From positions 1 to 64,000 of the forward strand of contig DASRDU010000193.1 in the NCBI GenBank assembly GCA_035652435.1: DNA of 64,000 nucleotides. Direction: 5' to 3'. The position numbers and the translations under genes were made by a program. Numbering within the stretch: the stretch's first letter is position 1; each line of letters starts with the position of its first letter. Of the stretch, positions 36,946 through 46,559 are shown one piece after another. Source of the stretch: DASRDU01 sp035652435. Lineage in GTDB: Bacteria > Acidobacteriota > Blastocatellia > RBC074. The notes under the pieces were generated by a model that saw only the letters and a list, made by a program, of their open reading frames with translations, did not search any database and was not told the origin of the DNA.

Positions 36946-37361
36946 ATTCCCCCTTTGAAGATCAGATTGTGGCAAGGCTGAGATCACTTCTGTGTCTCCA
37001 TTCTGCCTTACCTCCTTCGCAGCGTATCCGCGATCCGGAAAATCATCGGGGAGGTGAAAGTTATGTGTCATGAGGCGTAATGATCAGAACACGGTACTGC
37101 CGGGACAGGCCGGCAACCGGGCACCAGCAAAGTGCCTGGTGCTGTGTTCGACTTCTGGCGGTGGCAAAAACATCCGCATTGCCAATCAGGGAAGCAGCCG
37201 GAAGTTTGAAGGGAGTGTCAGGAGAGTGAAGTCAGGATACGTCCTGCCAGGGTCGTTGTAAAGAGATATGAACGGTGGGATTCAGGTGGCAGTCCGAGCC
37301 GCGGAACTCCTGGCGCCGGGGATCGAAATCCGCGGTGGTTGCGCGGGAAAGGTTCAGACGG
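36946..37361. other. Intergenic stretch without a convincing gene
   Basis: No coding frame here looks protein-like, apart from an in-frame upstream extension of the FAD-Rieske gene to an ATG at 37071. It contains a 7-bp inverted repeat (GCACCAG/CTGGTGC, 37121-37142), possibly a weak terminator for the DUF421 gene. Shine-Dalgarno-like AAGGAGG and GGGGAGGTG sequences occur before very short frames on either strand, which I do not call genes. Confidence 0.4.
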
Positions 37362-37934
37362 TTATGGCCGGCTGATCTGCCGGCGCAAAGCCTCAAGCTG
37401 GCGGCTGAGGTCGTCGAGCCGCGCCAGCAGTTCGGCGTGCTGCCGTTCTTCCGGCGGCGGCTTTTTGCCCTTGATGAAGAAGACGCCGCCCGGCTCGAGT
37501 ACGCACTCTTCGATCTCGTCGAGGCCGGCAAAGCCCTGCCGGTGCGCGACTACGAGCAGCTCCGACTCAGTCATCAGTTCCTGGGCGAGCGCCGACTCCT
37601 CAACCCGGCCCTCCCTGACCAGAGTCGTCGGCGAGCCTTCGAGCAGCTGGTCGAGCCGCCGGTGCCTGAAGAGGAAACGCACGACCAGGTAATTGACGGC
37701 GAGCAGCGCGAGCGCGCCGACGAGCCCGCCCGTGACGGAGTTGTCCTCGCCGATGATCGCGTTCTGCACCGTGTTCGAGAGCATCATCAGGACGACGAGG
37801 TCGAAGGGGTTGAGCTGCGCCAGTTCACGTTTCCCGAAGATGCGCAGCGCCGCGATCAGGAAGATGTAAACGATCACCGGGCGCAGCGCCTTCTCCGCGA
37901 GCGACGGCGCCAGCCTGAACATGGCGCTGATCAT
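37362..37934 (-). CDS. DUF421 (YetF/YcaP-type) membrane protein
   Basis: A 190-residue protein: three membrane segments in the first ~90 residues, with the family signature LRIFGKRELAQLNPFDLVVLMMLSNTVQNAI, then a soluble DUF421 domain (LDQLLEGSPTTLVREGRVEESAL) and a C-terminal coiled coil (ARLDDLSRQLEALRRQI). I prefer the ATG at 37934, which has AGGA upstream, though the frame is open to an ATG at 37970. In either case its start lies inside the 3' end of the histidine kinase reading frame. Confidence 0.82.
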   Translation of the reverse strand: MISAMFRLAPSLAEKALRPVIVYIFLIAALRIFGKRELAQLNPFDLVVLMMLSNTVQNAIIGEDNSVTGGLVGALALLAVNYLVVRFLFRHRRLDQLLEGSPTTLVREGRVEESALAQELMTESELLVVAHRQGFAGLDEIEECVLEPGGVFFIKGKKPPPEERQHAELLARLDDLSRQLEALRRQISRP

Positions 37935-39093
37935 CCCGTGTTCCTGCAACATCAGAAGCATCATCGTCATAAGGGTCTGCCTGAATCCGAGAGATAACGG
38001 CCTTGTTGTTTGCGGGCGCGAGCGGCAGCCGGACGGTGAAAGTCGCCCCCAGCCCCGGGCCGGGGCTCGCCGCCTGAATCGTCCCGCCGTGCAGTTTCAC
38101 CAGATGATGCACGATAGAGAGCCCCAGCCCAAGCCCGCTCCTGCTGCGCCTGCCCGAATTATTTTCCTGCGAGAAGCGCTCGAAGACGTGCGGCAGAAAT
38201 TCCGGCGTGATCCCCCGCCCCGTGTCGCTGACGCTGAGCCGCGCCGTCTCAACCTCGCGTTTGAGCGTGATCTCAACGCGGCCATTGGCGGGAGTGAATT
38301 TGATCGCGTTGGCCAGCAGGTTCCAGACGACCTGCTGCAATCTCTCGGCATCGCCGGGAATTGTGACGAATGAAGGGTCAATGAATGAATGGAGCTGAAC
38401 GGCCTTGTTCTCAGCCGCCGGGCGCACTACCTCGATGGCTGCCTTCACCACTGACGCCAGATTGACCGGGTGAACATTCAGACTCAGGTTGCCGTTGATG
38501 ATGCGTGAGGCATCGAGCAGATCCTCAATCAGCCTGCTCTGCGCTCTGGCGCCGCTCTCGATGGCTGTGACGGCATGGGCGGCCCTTTCGGGGCTCAGTT
38601 GTCCTCTGCGCAGCAGGCTGATCCAGCCGAGAATCGAATTAAGCGGGGTGCGCAGTTCGTGTGAGGCCACGGCGATGAAATCGTCGCGCGCGCGCGTGGC
38701 CGCTTCGGCACTGGCCGTCGCCGCTTCCGCGCGCGCCTGAGCCTTCCGCCGCGCCGTATTAAGACACGTGACCAGCAGCGAGACCGCCATGAATTCAAAC
38801 AGCCGCGCCGCGTCCGGCCAGTTACTGACCGCCAGCGAATGAATCGGCGGCACCATAAACCACTTCCCCGCCAGCGTCGTCAGCAGCAGGGCCAGCAGCC
38901 CCGGCCCCAGGCCCCCGTACCACGAGCTGAACATCACCGCGAGCAGCAGCAGGAGCAGCGTATTCGGCTCGACCAGCGGGTCATCAATCAGCAGGGTCAG
39001 CAGCAGGGCGACGGCGCTGGAAAGCGCGGCCACGGCGTAACGCCACCACCGCAAATTCGGAAAGCGTGAGAGGTGATGATGAAGAGTCATCAC
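37825..39093 (-). CDS. Membrane sensor histidine kinase with DUF4118-like region
   Basis: A 422-residue kinase. The N-terminal part has four membrane segments in a KdpD-like arrangement (AVALLLTLLIDDPLVEPNTLLLLLLAVMF; WYGGLGPGLLALLLTTL). A helical linker leads to the HisKA domain (VASHELRTPLNSILGW) and HATPase (LLANAIKFTPANG, DTGRGI, RSGLGLGLSIVHHL). The catalytic domain ends near FTVRLPLAPA; the remaining ~50 residues are read over the start of the DUF421 gene, so the true stop may have been lost. No response regulator is adjacent. Confidence 0.87.
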   Translation of the reverse strand: MMTLHHHLSRFPNLRWWRYAVAALSSAVALLLTLLIDDPLVEPNTLLLLLLAVMFSSWYGGLGPGLLALLLTTLAGKWFMVPPIHSLAVSNWPDAARLFEFMAVSLLVTCLNTARRKAQARAEAATASAEAATRARDDFIAVASHELRTPLNSILGWISLLRRGQLSPERAAHAVTAIESGARAQSRLIEDLLDASRIINGNLSLNVHPVNLASVVKAAIEVVRPAAENKAVQLHSFIDPSFVTIPGDAERLQQVVWNLLANAIKFTPANGRVEITLKREVETARLSVSDTGRGITPEFLPHVFERFSQENNSGRRSRSGLGLGLSIVHHLVKLHGGTIQAASPGPGLGATFTVRLPLAPANNKAVISRIQADPYDDDASDVAGTRDDQRHVQAGAVARGEGAAPGDRLHLPDRGAAHLRET

Positions 39094-39150
39094 TTTTTCC
39101 AGATCCCGGGGGAAGTAGTTGATGGGAGCGATAACTGCTGTCGCGGGACG

Positions 39151-39360
39151 TCAGGTCAGTCGCGCCCCGGCCTTTGATTTCGGCGCGGCATCAGCAGTCG
39201 GAGCGGATTCGGATGGGCCTTCGCTCAGGCCCTTCTTGAACCCGCGAATCGCCTCGCCCAGGCCTTTGCCCAGATCGGGCAGCTTTTTCGGGCCGAAAAC
39301 GAGCAGCATGATGCCAAGGACGATGAGTAAATGAATCGGTTGAAAGAGACCTTCAAACAT
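39151..39360 (-). CDS. tatA: Twin-arginine translocase TatA/E subunit
   Basis: A 69-residue protein with the TatA layout: one membrane helix (FQPIHLLIVLGIMLLVFG), the FGPKKLPDLGKGLGEAIRGFKKGL amphipathic helix and an acidic/Ala-rich tail. The ATG at 39360 is preceded by GGAG. TatA forms the channel for folded proteins such as the Tat-signal ABM protein at 28246-28680. TatB and TatC are not in the window. Its frame is open further upstream but the added residues are not family-like. Confidence 0.9.
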   Translation of the reverse strand: MFEGLFQPIHLLIVLGIMLLVFGPKKLPDLGKGLGEAIRGFKKGLSEGPSESAPTADAAPKSKAGARLT

Positions 39361-39487
39361 TGGTGATTGCTCCAGAGTAAAGAGAGAAGTGTTGCCCCTC
39401 GTTCGATGATCATTCAGACGAGTTGAGGGGCCTCGAAGACGACATAAATTTTTCCTGACACAAACCGTACTCGTGCGTTCGTCAATC

Positions 39488-42400
39488 TCAGGCGTGGATC
39501 GGTTCAGGCTCCCCGCTTTCGGTCGCGTTCTCTTCCCGCAATCGGGGCGGAGGCGGGTAGTGTTCGCCGCACCCTTCAAAGACGAAGTAGAGTGTCGGCA
39601 GCACGATCAGCGTCAGCAGTGTGGCCGAAATCAGCCCGCCGATGATGACGACGGCCAATGGCTTCTGTGTTTCCGACCCGATGCCATGCGAGAGCGCCAT
39701 CGGCAGCAGGCCCAGCATCGCCAGCAGCGCCGTCATCAACACCGTCCGCAACCTGACCAGCCCGCCCTTGAGTACCGCCTGATACGGCGTCAGCCCTTCA
39801 TCGCGAAGCTGATTGAAATAACTGACCATCACGACGCCGTTCAGCACGGCCTGCCCGAAGAGCGCGATGAACCCAATCGCCGCCGACACGCTCAGGTTGA
39901 TGCCCGTCAGGAGCAGCGCGAAGATTCCGCCGATCACGGCGAACGGGACGTTGAGCAGAATCAGCGCCGAGCTTTTGACGGATCTGAAGGCGTTGAAAAG
40001 CAGCGCGAAGATGAGCAGCACGCTGACCGGCACGATCAGCGCGAGCCGCTTCATCGCGCGCTCCTGATTTTCAAACTCGCCGCCCCAGGTGACGAAATAC
40101 CCCGGCGGCAGCTTCACGGCCCTGGCGACGCGTTCCTTCATCTCGGCGACCAGACTGCCCATGTCGCGGTCGCGGATGAAGACGCCGATAGCCATGACGC
40201 GCGTGCCGAATTCGCGGCTGATGTTCATACTGCCGGCTCTGACATTGATAGTTGCGAGCTGATCAAGCGGGATGCGCTGACCGCCCGGCGTGTCCACCAG
40301 AATGTTTTTGATCTTCTCCATCTGCCGCTGCCCTTCGCTGAGCCGGACGGCGACGGCGAAGCGCTTTTCACCCTCTTGGATTTCGGTCGCCGCTTTGCCG
40401 CCCAGCGCGGTTTCGATCACGTCCTGAATATCAGCAACGTTCAGGCCGTAGCGGGCGGCCCGGGCGCGGTCAATTTCGATCTGCAGTTGCGGCACCTCCC
40501 CGTAACGGTCAATGAACGCGCGGGCCACGCCGCGAACCGGCGCAATCGTGCTGAGTACTTTCTGCGCGTTCTCTTTCAGCACCTCGCTGTCGGGGCCGAA
40601 GACTTTGATGACGATCTGACCGTCAATCTGCGAGATGCTTTCGAGTACGTTGTCGCGGATCGGCTGTGAGAAACTCGGCTCGATGCCGGGGATGTCGTCG
40701 AGCGAGGCATCCATCTCTTTGACGAGTTCCTCGCGCGTGATCCTGCGCTTCCATTCCCCCGGCGGGTACAGGTCAACGAAAGTCTCGGTCGAATTGAGCA
40801 GCTTCGGGTCGGTGCCGTCCTCGGGGCGCCCGGCTTTGGAAACGACCGTCCGGACTTCGGGGAACTTCCCCAGCCTCTCGCGCACCTTCGCCATCAGCTT
40901 CTGCGTCTCGGGCAGCGAAATTCCCGGCGGCAGGAAGATGTTGACCCAGATCGTCCCTTCATTCAGTTCCGGCAGAAATTCGCTGCCAAGTAGGGGCACT
41001 GTCGCAAGGCTCGCGGCGAGCACGAGCACTGCCGCGGCCAGCACCGTTTTGCGGTGAGCGAGTGCCCAGGTGAGCGAGGGCCGGTAAACTTTCTTGCAGA
41101 TTCTGAGGATGAAGTTTTCTTTTTCAGAGAGCCTTTTGCGGAGCAGGAAGTAACAGAGCAGCGGGACGAGCGTCAGCGAAAAGACGAGCGAGCCGACGAG
41201 CGCCGATGTCACCGTCCAGGCCATCGGCGAGAAGATCCGCCCCTCGTGCCGCTGCAGCGTGAAGATCGGGATGTGCGCCGTGATGATGATCAGCATCGAG
41301 AAGAAGGTCGGGCGCCCGACCTCGGCCGTCGCTTCCATAATGACGGCCTTGATGGCGTCGAGGTCGCGCCCGAAGCCGCGCTGACGCGAATGCCCGGTCA
41401 GTTTGCGGAAGATGTTTTCGACGACGATCACCGCGCCGTCAACGATGATCCCGAAATCCATCGCGCCGAGCGAGAGCAGATTAGCCGGGATGCCTTTGAT
41501 CGTCAGCCCGATGAACGTCGCGAGCAGCGAGAGCGGAATCATCACCGCGACAATCAGCGCCGAACGCACGTTGCCCAGAAACAGCCAGAGGACGAAAGTC
41601 ACCAGCAGCGCGCCTTCGAGCAGGTTTTTGAAAACGGTCCTGAGCGTCGTTTCGATCAGCCACGTGCGGTCATAAAACGGGACGATCCGGACGTTCCGGG
41701 GCAGCACCGTTTTGTTGAGCGTTTCGACCTTCTCCTTGAGCGCCCGCAGCACTTCGGACGGGTTCTCGCCTTTGCGCATGAGTACGATGCCGGTGACGAC
41801 TTCATCATCCCTGTCCTGACCGACCACGCCCTGACGCGGGACGGCGCCGACTGCGACCGCGGCAATATCCCTGACGAGCAGCGGCGTGCCCTGCCGCTCG
41901 GTGACGACGATGTTGCCGATGTCTTCGGATGATTTGAGCAGCCCGATGCCGCGGATCAGATACTGCTGCTCGCCCTTGTCAATGAAGCCCCCGCCTGCGT
42001 TTGAATTGCCCCGCCCGAGCGCGTTGAAAAGCTGTTGCAGGGTGACGTCGTAGGACTTCATCTTCGCCAGATCGGGCTGCACTTCATACTGCTTGACGAG
42101 TCCTCCGTAAGTCACTATGTCGGCGACACCGGGCACGGTTCTGAGCTGCCGCTCGACCGTCCAGTCTTCAATTGACCGCAGCTCGGTCGGGTTGAGGTCA
42201 TTGCTCACGAGCCGATAGCGGTAGAGTTCGCCGACCGGCGTCGCGAGCGGCCCCATCGTCGCCTGCACGCCCGGCGGCAGCGTGACGCCCTGAATCCGCT
42301 CCAGCACCTGCTGCCGCGCGAAGTAATCGTTGGCCTGATCGTCGAACGTGACGACGATGAACGAGAGGCCGAACTGCGTGTGCGAAAACAGGCGCACCGA

Positions 42401-42634
42401 ATGCGGCAGGCTGCCCAAGGAAACCTCAATCGGGATCGTGACCTGCTTCTCGACCTCCTCAGCCGCGTGGCCGGGGAAGAGGGTGATGACGTTGACCTGC
42501 ACGTCGGTCACGTCGGGGAAGGCCTCGACCGGCAGCGCCTTGAATGCCCAGACTCCGGCGGCGATAAAGAGCGCCGCGATCAGAATCAGAAACAGCGGCT
42601 GATTGAGCGCGAAGGAAACCAGACGATTGATCAT
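39488..42634 (-). CDS. czcA: HME-type RND efflux pump, divalent-cation (CzcA-like)
   Basis: A 1048-residue inner-membrane RND pump with twelve membrane segments and two large periplasmic loops. The metal-transport signature in the fourth membrane helix is DFGIIVDGAVIVVEN near residue 395, which is DFG-x3-DGA-x3-EN, the pattern of the divalent (Zn/Co/Cd/Ni) CzcA group and not the copper/silver CusA group. Ends with an acidic/His tail (GEPEPIHA). With the adaptor at 42839-44185 and the outer-membrane channel at 44210-45667 it forms a complete CzcCBA pump. The order is C-B-A in transcription. No dedicated metal regulator is next to it. Confidence 0.93.
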   Translation of the reverse strand: MINRLVSFALNQPLFLILIAALFIAAGVWAFKALPVEAFPDVTDVQVNVITLFPGHAAEEVEKQVTIPIEVSLGSLPHSVRLFSHTQFGLSFIVVTFDDQANDYFARQQVLERIQGVTLPPGVQATMGPLATPVGELYRYRLVSNDLNPTELRSIEDWTVERQLRTVPGVADIVTYGGLVKQYEVQPDLAKMKSYDVTLQQLFNALGRGNSNAGGGFIDKGEQQYLIRGIGLLKSSEDIGNIVVTERQGTPLLVRDIAAVAVGAVPRQGVVGQDRDDEVVTGIVLMRKGENPSEVLRALKEKVETLNKTVLPRNVRIVPFYDRTWLIETTLRTVFKNLLEGALLVTFVLWLFLGNVRSALIVAVMIPLSLLATFIGLTIKGIPANLLSLGAMDFGIIVDGAVIVVENIFRKLTGHSRQRGFGRDLDAIKAVIMEATAEVGRPTFFSMLIIITAHIPIFTLQRHEGRIFSPMAWTVTSALVGSLVFSLTLVPLLCYFLLRKRLSEKENFILRICKKVYRPSLTWALAHRKTVLAAAVLVLAASLATVPLLGSEFLPELNEGTIWVNIFLPPGISLPETQKLMAKVRERLGKFPEVRTVVSKAGRPEDGTDPKLLNSTETFVDLYPPGEWKRRITREELVKEMDASLDDIPGIEPSFSQPIRDNVLESISQIDGQIVIKVFGPDSEVLKENAQKVLSTIAPVRGVARAFIDRYGEVPQLQIEIDRARAARYGLNVADIQDVIETALGGKAATEIQEGEKRFAVAVRLSEGQRQMEKIKNILVDTPGGQRIPLDQLATINVRAGSMNISREFGTRVMAIGVFIRDRDMGSLVAEMKERVARAVKLPPGYFVTWGGEFENQERAMKRLALIVPVSVLLIFALLFNAFRSVKSSALILLNVPFAVIGGIFALLLTGINLSVSAAIGFIALFGQAVLNGVVMVSYFNQLRDEGLTPYQAVLKGGLVRLRTVLMTALLAMLGLLPMALSHGIGSETQKPLAVVIIGGLISATLLTLIVLPTLYFVFEGCGEHYPPPPRLREENATESGEPEPIHA

Positions 42635-42708
42635 GACAGGGTTCCGGCGTCCGGCAGGCTGACAAGCCCGCCCTGCTGCAAAACCGAAGGGCGTATCGTG
42701 AAAGACTC

Positions 42709-42803
42709 GTTCACCGCAGAGGAGCAGAGGACAGAGAGGCGGCGCAGAGGTGGCTGTCTTTCTCTGCGTTGCCTCTGCTCTCTCCGCGCCTCTGCGGTGA
42801 ACG
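42709..42803. mobile_element. 95-bp palindromic element between czcB and czcA
   Basis: Terminal inverted repeats of 15 bp are perfect (CGTTCACCGCAGAGG and complement); inside them, GCAGAGGACAGAGAGGCGG-like and CCTCTGCTCTCTCCGCG-like stretches pair imperfectly, so most of the element forms one long stem. It separates czcB from czcA within an operon and contains no coding frame. Confidence 0.65.
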
Positions 42804-42838
42804 CCATTCTCAACACATCTCCTGACTTTGCACGAGCG

Positions 42839-44185
42839 TTACTCAACTTTGCTCCCCGATTCGCCTTCCGGCGGTTTGCCGACTGCGCCGTTGAGCAGCA
42901 GGGCTCCGTGCGTGACGATTCGCTCGCCGGGTTTCAGGCCCTCTTCGATCACGGTGAAGCCTTCAAGGTCGCGGCCGGGTCTGACCTCGCGCCGATGAAA
43001 GCGCCCGTGCGCCTCTTCGACGAAGACGGCGAAGCTGTCGTTCCCGGAAAGAAGTGCGCTGGATGGGATGACGGGGACTGATTGCCTGACCGCCGCGCCG
43101 ATTGTGATCTTCGCGAACATCTCGGGTTTGAGCAGTCCGCCTTTGTTCGGAACCACGCAACGCACGCGGACTGTGCGCGTGGCCGCATCCACGGTCGGGC
43201 TGATGAATGAAATGCGGGCGGGGAAGCCGCGGTCAGGTAATGTCGCCGTGCTGATCTGTACGGGCGAGCCGACGCGAATCCCCGGCAGCAGGCTTTCGTA
43301 CACGTCGGCCATCACCCACAGCGTCGAGAGGTCGGAAATCAGGAAGAGCGGATCGGGCGTGTCGGGTTTGATGTACTGTCCCGGCCCGACTTTGCGTTCG
43401 ACGACCGTGCCCGTAATGGGCGCGCGAATCACGACCCGGCGATCCACACCGCCCTTCCCATAATTTGCGAGCTGCGCGATCTCTTCACTGCTTTTGCCGA
43501 AGAGCGCGAGCTTGTTCTCAGCGACTGCGACTGCGGCTTCGGCGCGGCGCAGTTCTTCTCTGGTGCGGGCCAGGTCGGTTTCGGCCTGTTGCAGGTCTCT
43601 CGTGGCGAGCGCCTCGCGTTCGTGCAATCGGCGCGCGCGTTCGGCCGCCTTCTCGGCGGCGTCGAGGGCGATGCGGGCTTTGTCGGCGTCGGAGCGTGCC
43701 GCCGACAGGTCATTTCCCGCCGTCACGACTTCGGGCGATTCGACGACGAGCAGCGGCTGTCCCTGCCGGACCATGGCGCCTTTGTTAGCGAGTACTTCGA
43801 CCGCGCGGCCCGCGTATGGTGTGAAGACGGGCGTCATCCGGTCGTCGTTGAACGCAACCTTGCCGGTGGTTTCGCGCTCGAGATCAATCGTGCGCTCACC
43901 CACCGGCTCGATGGTGAGCTGCTGCAATTCCTTGTCATTCGCAGTCACGACATCCGCGGCCAGGTTCGCGCCCGGCGTCGCGGCTTCTACCGCGCCCGCA
44001 GCTTTACTTTCCTTGCGCGGCGATTCCCCCGACCGGTACAGGACGGCGACGATCACACACAACATCAGAAGTGCGACAGGAACGAGCAGCCATGGACCCG
44101 GCCTGACCCGCCCGGGTCGTGACTGAGATGCCGGCTGCTCCTGTGCCGCGCCGGGTTCGTGATTCACGCTGGTCAGATCTTCCAT
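42839..44185 (-). CDS. czcB: RND efflux periplasmic adaptor (CzcB-like)
   Basis: A 448-residue membrane-fusion protein. An N-terminal anchor (WLLVPVALLMLCVIVAVLY) is followed by a beta-barrel/lipoyl part (GRAVEVLANKGAMVRQGQPLLVVESPE), a long alpha-helical hairpin (about residues 150-225, rich in Ala/Glu/Arg), the second lipoyl half (IRAPITGTVVERKVGPGQYIKP) and a barrel with DLSTLWVMADVYE. The ATG has AGGAG seven bases upstream. It bridges CzcA to the outer-membrane channel. Confidence 0.92.
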   Translation of the reverse strand: MEDLTSVNHEPGAAQEQPASQSRPGRVRPGPWLLVPVALLMLCVIVAVLYRSGESPRKESKAAGAVEAATPGANLAADVVTANDKELQQLTIEPVGERTIDLERETTGKVAFNDDRMTPVFTPYAGRAVEVLANKGAMVRQGQPLLVVESPEVVTAGNDLSAARSDADKARIALDAAEKAAERARRLHEREALATRDLQQAETDLARTREELRRAEAAVAVAENKLALFGKSSEEIAQLANYGKGGVDRRVVIRAPITGTVVERKVGPGQYIKPDTPDPLFLISDLSTLWVMADVYESLLPGIRVGSPVQISTATLPDRGFPARISFISPTVDAATRTVRVRCVVPNKGGLLKPEMFAKITIGAAVRQSVPVIPSSALLSGNDSFAVFVEEAHGRFHRREVRPGRDLEGFTVIEEGLKPGERIVTHGALLLNGAVGKPPEGESGSKVE

Positions 44186-44209
44186 ATGTTTGCTCCTCTG
44201 GCGGGGCCA

Positions 44210-45667
44210 TTAACGCAACGGACGCCCCACGGCCTGTTCCAGCTGCCACAGGCTGTTCTGGTAATCGGCTCGCGCCTGGTTGTAAGCCGCGATGGCCTGG
44301 TTGTATGAGCGCTGCGCATCGAGCAGTTCGATCAGACTCGACGCGCCCTCCCTGAAACTGAATGTCGCGATGTTGCGCAGCTTTTCCATCTGCGTCAGGT
44401 TCTGTGAGCTGTAGAGTTCGAGCAGGCGGCGCGCGGTCAGATACGCCTGGTAAGCTTTCTCGACATCGGCGACGGCCTGAGTCTCGGCCTGGCGCAGTTG
44501 CGCTTCGGCGGCACGCCGCAACGCCTCGGCCTGCGCGACCCCGGCGCGCTGGTCGTTGTGGACAAACAGCGGGAATGACACGCTCGCGCCGACGCTGTTG
44601 TCAGAGCCGACTCGCTGGTATTCGATTCCGAGCGAAACGTCGCGGGTGCGCTGCGCCTGCGCGAGCAGAGTGCTGCGCGTCGCGGCTTCGAGCAGGTAGC
44701 GTGCCGCCTGTACGTCCGGTCGTTCGGCGAGCGCGAGGTCGCGCAACTCCGCGAGCGTGCCGGTCACCGGGCGGTCATCGAACGTGCCGCTGATTTCGAG
44801 CGCGGCACCGCGCAGCGGATCGGGCCACGTGACTTTTTCCTGACCAATGAGATTCAGCGAGGCCCTTTCCACACGCGCATCGCCTGTGGCTGAGTTGTCC
44901 TTCGATGCCACTGAACCGGGTGGCGGCTCGACCTGATCGGGGCGCGCGCCGAGCAGGTTGAGGACGTCGCGCGTCGCCTGCTCATAGCTCGTCCGCGCCT
45001 GCAGGACGGCCTGCTGGTATTGGAGCAACCCGGCCCTCGCGCGAAAAACTTCGACGCCCGCCAGATCGCCGTGTTCGACTCTGATCTCGGTCAGCTTCTC
45101 GGTCTGCTCGTACTGCCGCTGCGTGGCTTCCGCGAGCAGCAGGTTTTCGCGCGCCAGCGTGGCGCTCGTGAAAGCCTGGCGGAGCTGGAAGAGCTGCGAG
45201 CGAATCGCGTCGAGCAGCTGCGCCTCGGAAGCTTTGAGCTGAAAGTCTGCCTGCCCGGTGCGCAGCACGCGCTTGCTGCCACGTTCAATGACCTTGTCCA
45301 CGCGGATGGTGTAAGTTGATTGCGAACCTGCATTCGGATCGGTGCGGATCAGGTTATGCAGCAGGTTGCCGTTCAGCGCGAACTGTTCGGCGCCGACCGT
45401 CAGCACGGGGTTGGGTTTGTAACCGGCAATCAAACGCGCGGCGCGATTCGCCTCGATCTGGTAACGCGACGCGGCGACGGCGAGGTTGCGTTGCAGCAGA
45501 AGATTTTCCGCCTCGGCCAGCGACAACCTGCGCGGAATCCTGTTGTCTGCCTGCGCAGTCGGGGCGGGCGATTGCGCAGGCGCGGCCAGTGGCGTCAGAC
45601 AAAGCAGTACGAGCAGCGGGCTGATACTGCGCAGTCCGCCGCGAATAAACATTCCGAATGATTTCAA
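44210..45667 (-). CDS. czcC: TolC-family outer-membrane channel (CzcC-like)
   Basis: A 485-residue outer-membrane efflux protein with signal peptide (SPLLVLLCLTPLAAPAQ) and two OEP repeats: RRLSLAEAENLLLQRNLAVAASRYQIEANRAARL in the first and LRDLALAERPDVQAARYLLEAAT in the second. I support the TTG start at 45667 because GGGGAG lies six bases before it; the next ATG is five codons later and too far from that site. It is the first gene of the Czc operon. Confidence 0.9.
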   Translation of the reverse strand: MKSFGMFIRGGLRSISPLLVLLCLTPLAAPAQSPAPTAQADNRIPRRLSLAEAENLLLQRNLAVAASRYQIEANRAARLIAGYKPNPVLTVGAEQFALNGNLLHNLIRTDPNAGSQSTYTIRVDKVIERGSKRVLRTGQADFQLKASEAQLLDAIRSQLFQLRQAFTSATLARENLLLAEATQRQYEQTEKLTEIRVEHGDLAGVEVFRARAGLLQYQQAVLQARTSYEQATRDVLNLLGARPDQVEPPPGSVASKDNSATGDARVERASLNLIGQEKVTWPDPLRGAALEISGTFDDRPVTGTLAELRDLALAERPDVQAARYLLEAATRSTLLAQAQRTRDVSLGIEYQRVGSDNSVGASVSFPLFVHNDQRAGVAQAEALRRAAEAQLRQAETQAVADVEKAYQAYLTARRLLELYSSQNLTQMEKLRNIATFSFREGASSLIELLDAQRSYNQAIAAYNQARADYQNSLWQLEQAVGRPLR

Positions 45668-45797
45668 CTCTCTCTCCCCTCTGAATCAGTCGTCAATTCT
45701 GATCGGACGATCAGGCGCCGGGCAGGGGACCGAAGCGAATGACAAACCCCGGGCGGTATTGCAGAAGATTCGCCGGTTTCCGGCTGATGATTTGAAC

Positions 45798-46487
45798 TTA
45801 GCAGGAGAGAGAAGCTGGCGGGCCTCGTTCGCAGGGAGAGGAAAGAATGATTGCTGGAATGCCGCCTTTCCCCCAGGCAGCGATCACGGTTGTGGAGAAT
45901 TGACCGGGGCATTCCCGGCTGGCGACGGCCGGATCAGGCCCGTCTGAGGTGGAAGCTGCGTCGTTCGATTCCGGATGATTCGTCTCATCAGCGATGCCGC
46001 AATCGGCATTCAGGCCGAGCAGGGAACTGATCCCGGCGGCGAAAGGCTGAGTCTCCTGAACCGCCTCAAAATTTCCCTTGCCATCACCCAGCCAGACGGC
46101 GACTGATCCGGGGAGTGATTCGGAAACCCAGACCAGATCCTCGTCGCTGTCACGGTCAATGTCTCCACACAACAGGCTCCCCTGATCGAACGAGTCGGTC
46201 CTGAAGTGAAGCTGCGTGACCAGTGAACCGCTCAGGGTCAGTTCGATGCCCTTATCACGGCCATGGGAATAAATCTCCACCTGATCAGGCTGGTCGTCTC
46301 CGTTAAAGTCGGCATAGATGAGTCGGGGTGGCAGTAAGGTTGAATACGCCCGGGCCGAGTGAAGCTGCGTGGGGTGTGATTGAGGTACGCTGATCCGGGC
46401 AGCCGAAGCCGCCAGCAGTGACGGTGCCATGATCAGCACCAGGGTCACTGCGCCGATTATTGATCTGGAGCGGCAACCTGTTCGCAT
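45798..46487 (-). CDS. Exported FG-GAP/VCBS-repeat protein
   Basis: A 229-residue protein with a signal peptide (RSRSIIGAVTLVLIMAPSLLAASA) and two FG-GAP-like calcium-binding repeats (YADFNGDDQPDQVEIYSHG and CGDIDRDSDEDLVWVSE, then VWLGDGKGNFEA). After about residue 135 the sequence has low complexity of no recognised kind. Start chosen at the ATG at 46487, just before the signal peptide. The role is unknown; FG-GAP repeats often bind surfaces or ligands. Confidence 0.72.
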   Translation of the reverse strand: MRTGCRSRSIIGAVTLVLIMAPSLLAASAARISVPQSHPTQLHSARAYSTLLPPRLIYADFNGDDQPDQVEIYSHGRDKGIELTLSGSLVTQLHFRTDSFDQGSLLCGDIDRDSDEDLVWVSESLPGSVAVWLGDGKGNFEAVQETQPFAAGISSLLGLNADCGIADETNHPESNDAASTSDGPDPAVASRECPGQFSTTVIAAWGKGGIPAIILSSPCERGPPASLSC

Positions 46488-46559
46488 CGGGTGATCAAAA
46501 GTACTGAAAATCCTGACTGATGGCGGGGCTGTCAGGCCTGGTCGTGAACAGGGGATTAA

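Noticed and set aside
37070..37261. Possible small gene on the plus strand after the FAD-Rieske start
   Set aside because: There is no protein-like composition or family pattern, and it lies in a gap where chance frames are expected.
41054..41932. Long plus-strand open frame inside czcA
   Set aside because: High-GC antisense shadow, rich in Arg, Asp and Gln, with no recognisable domain; czcA is unmistakable on the other strand.
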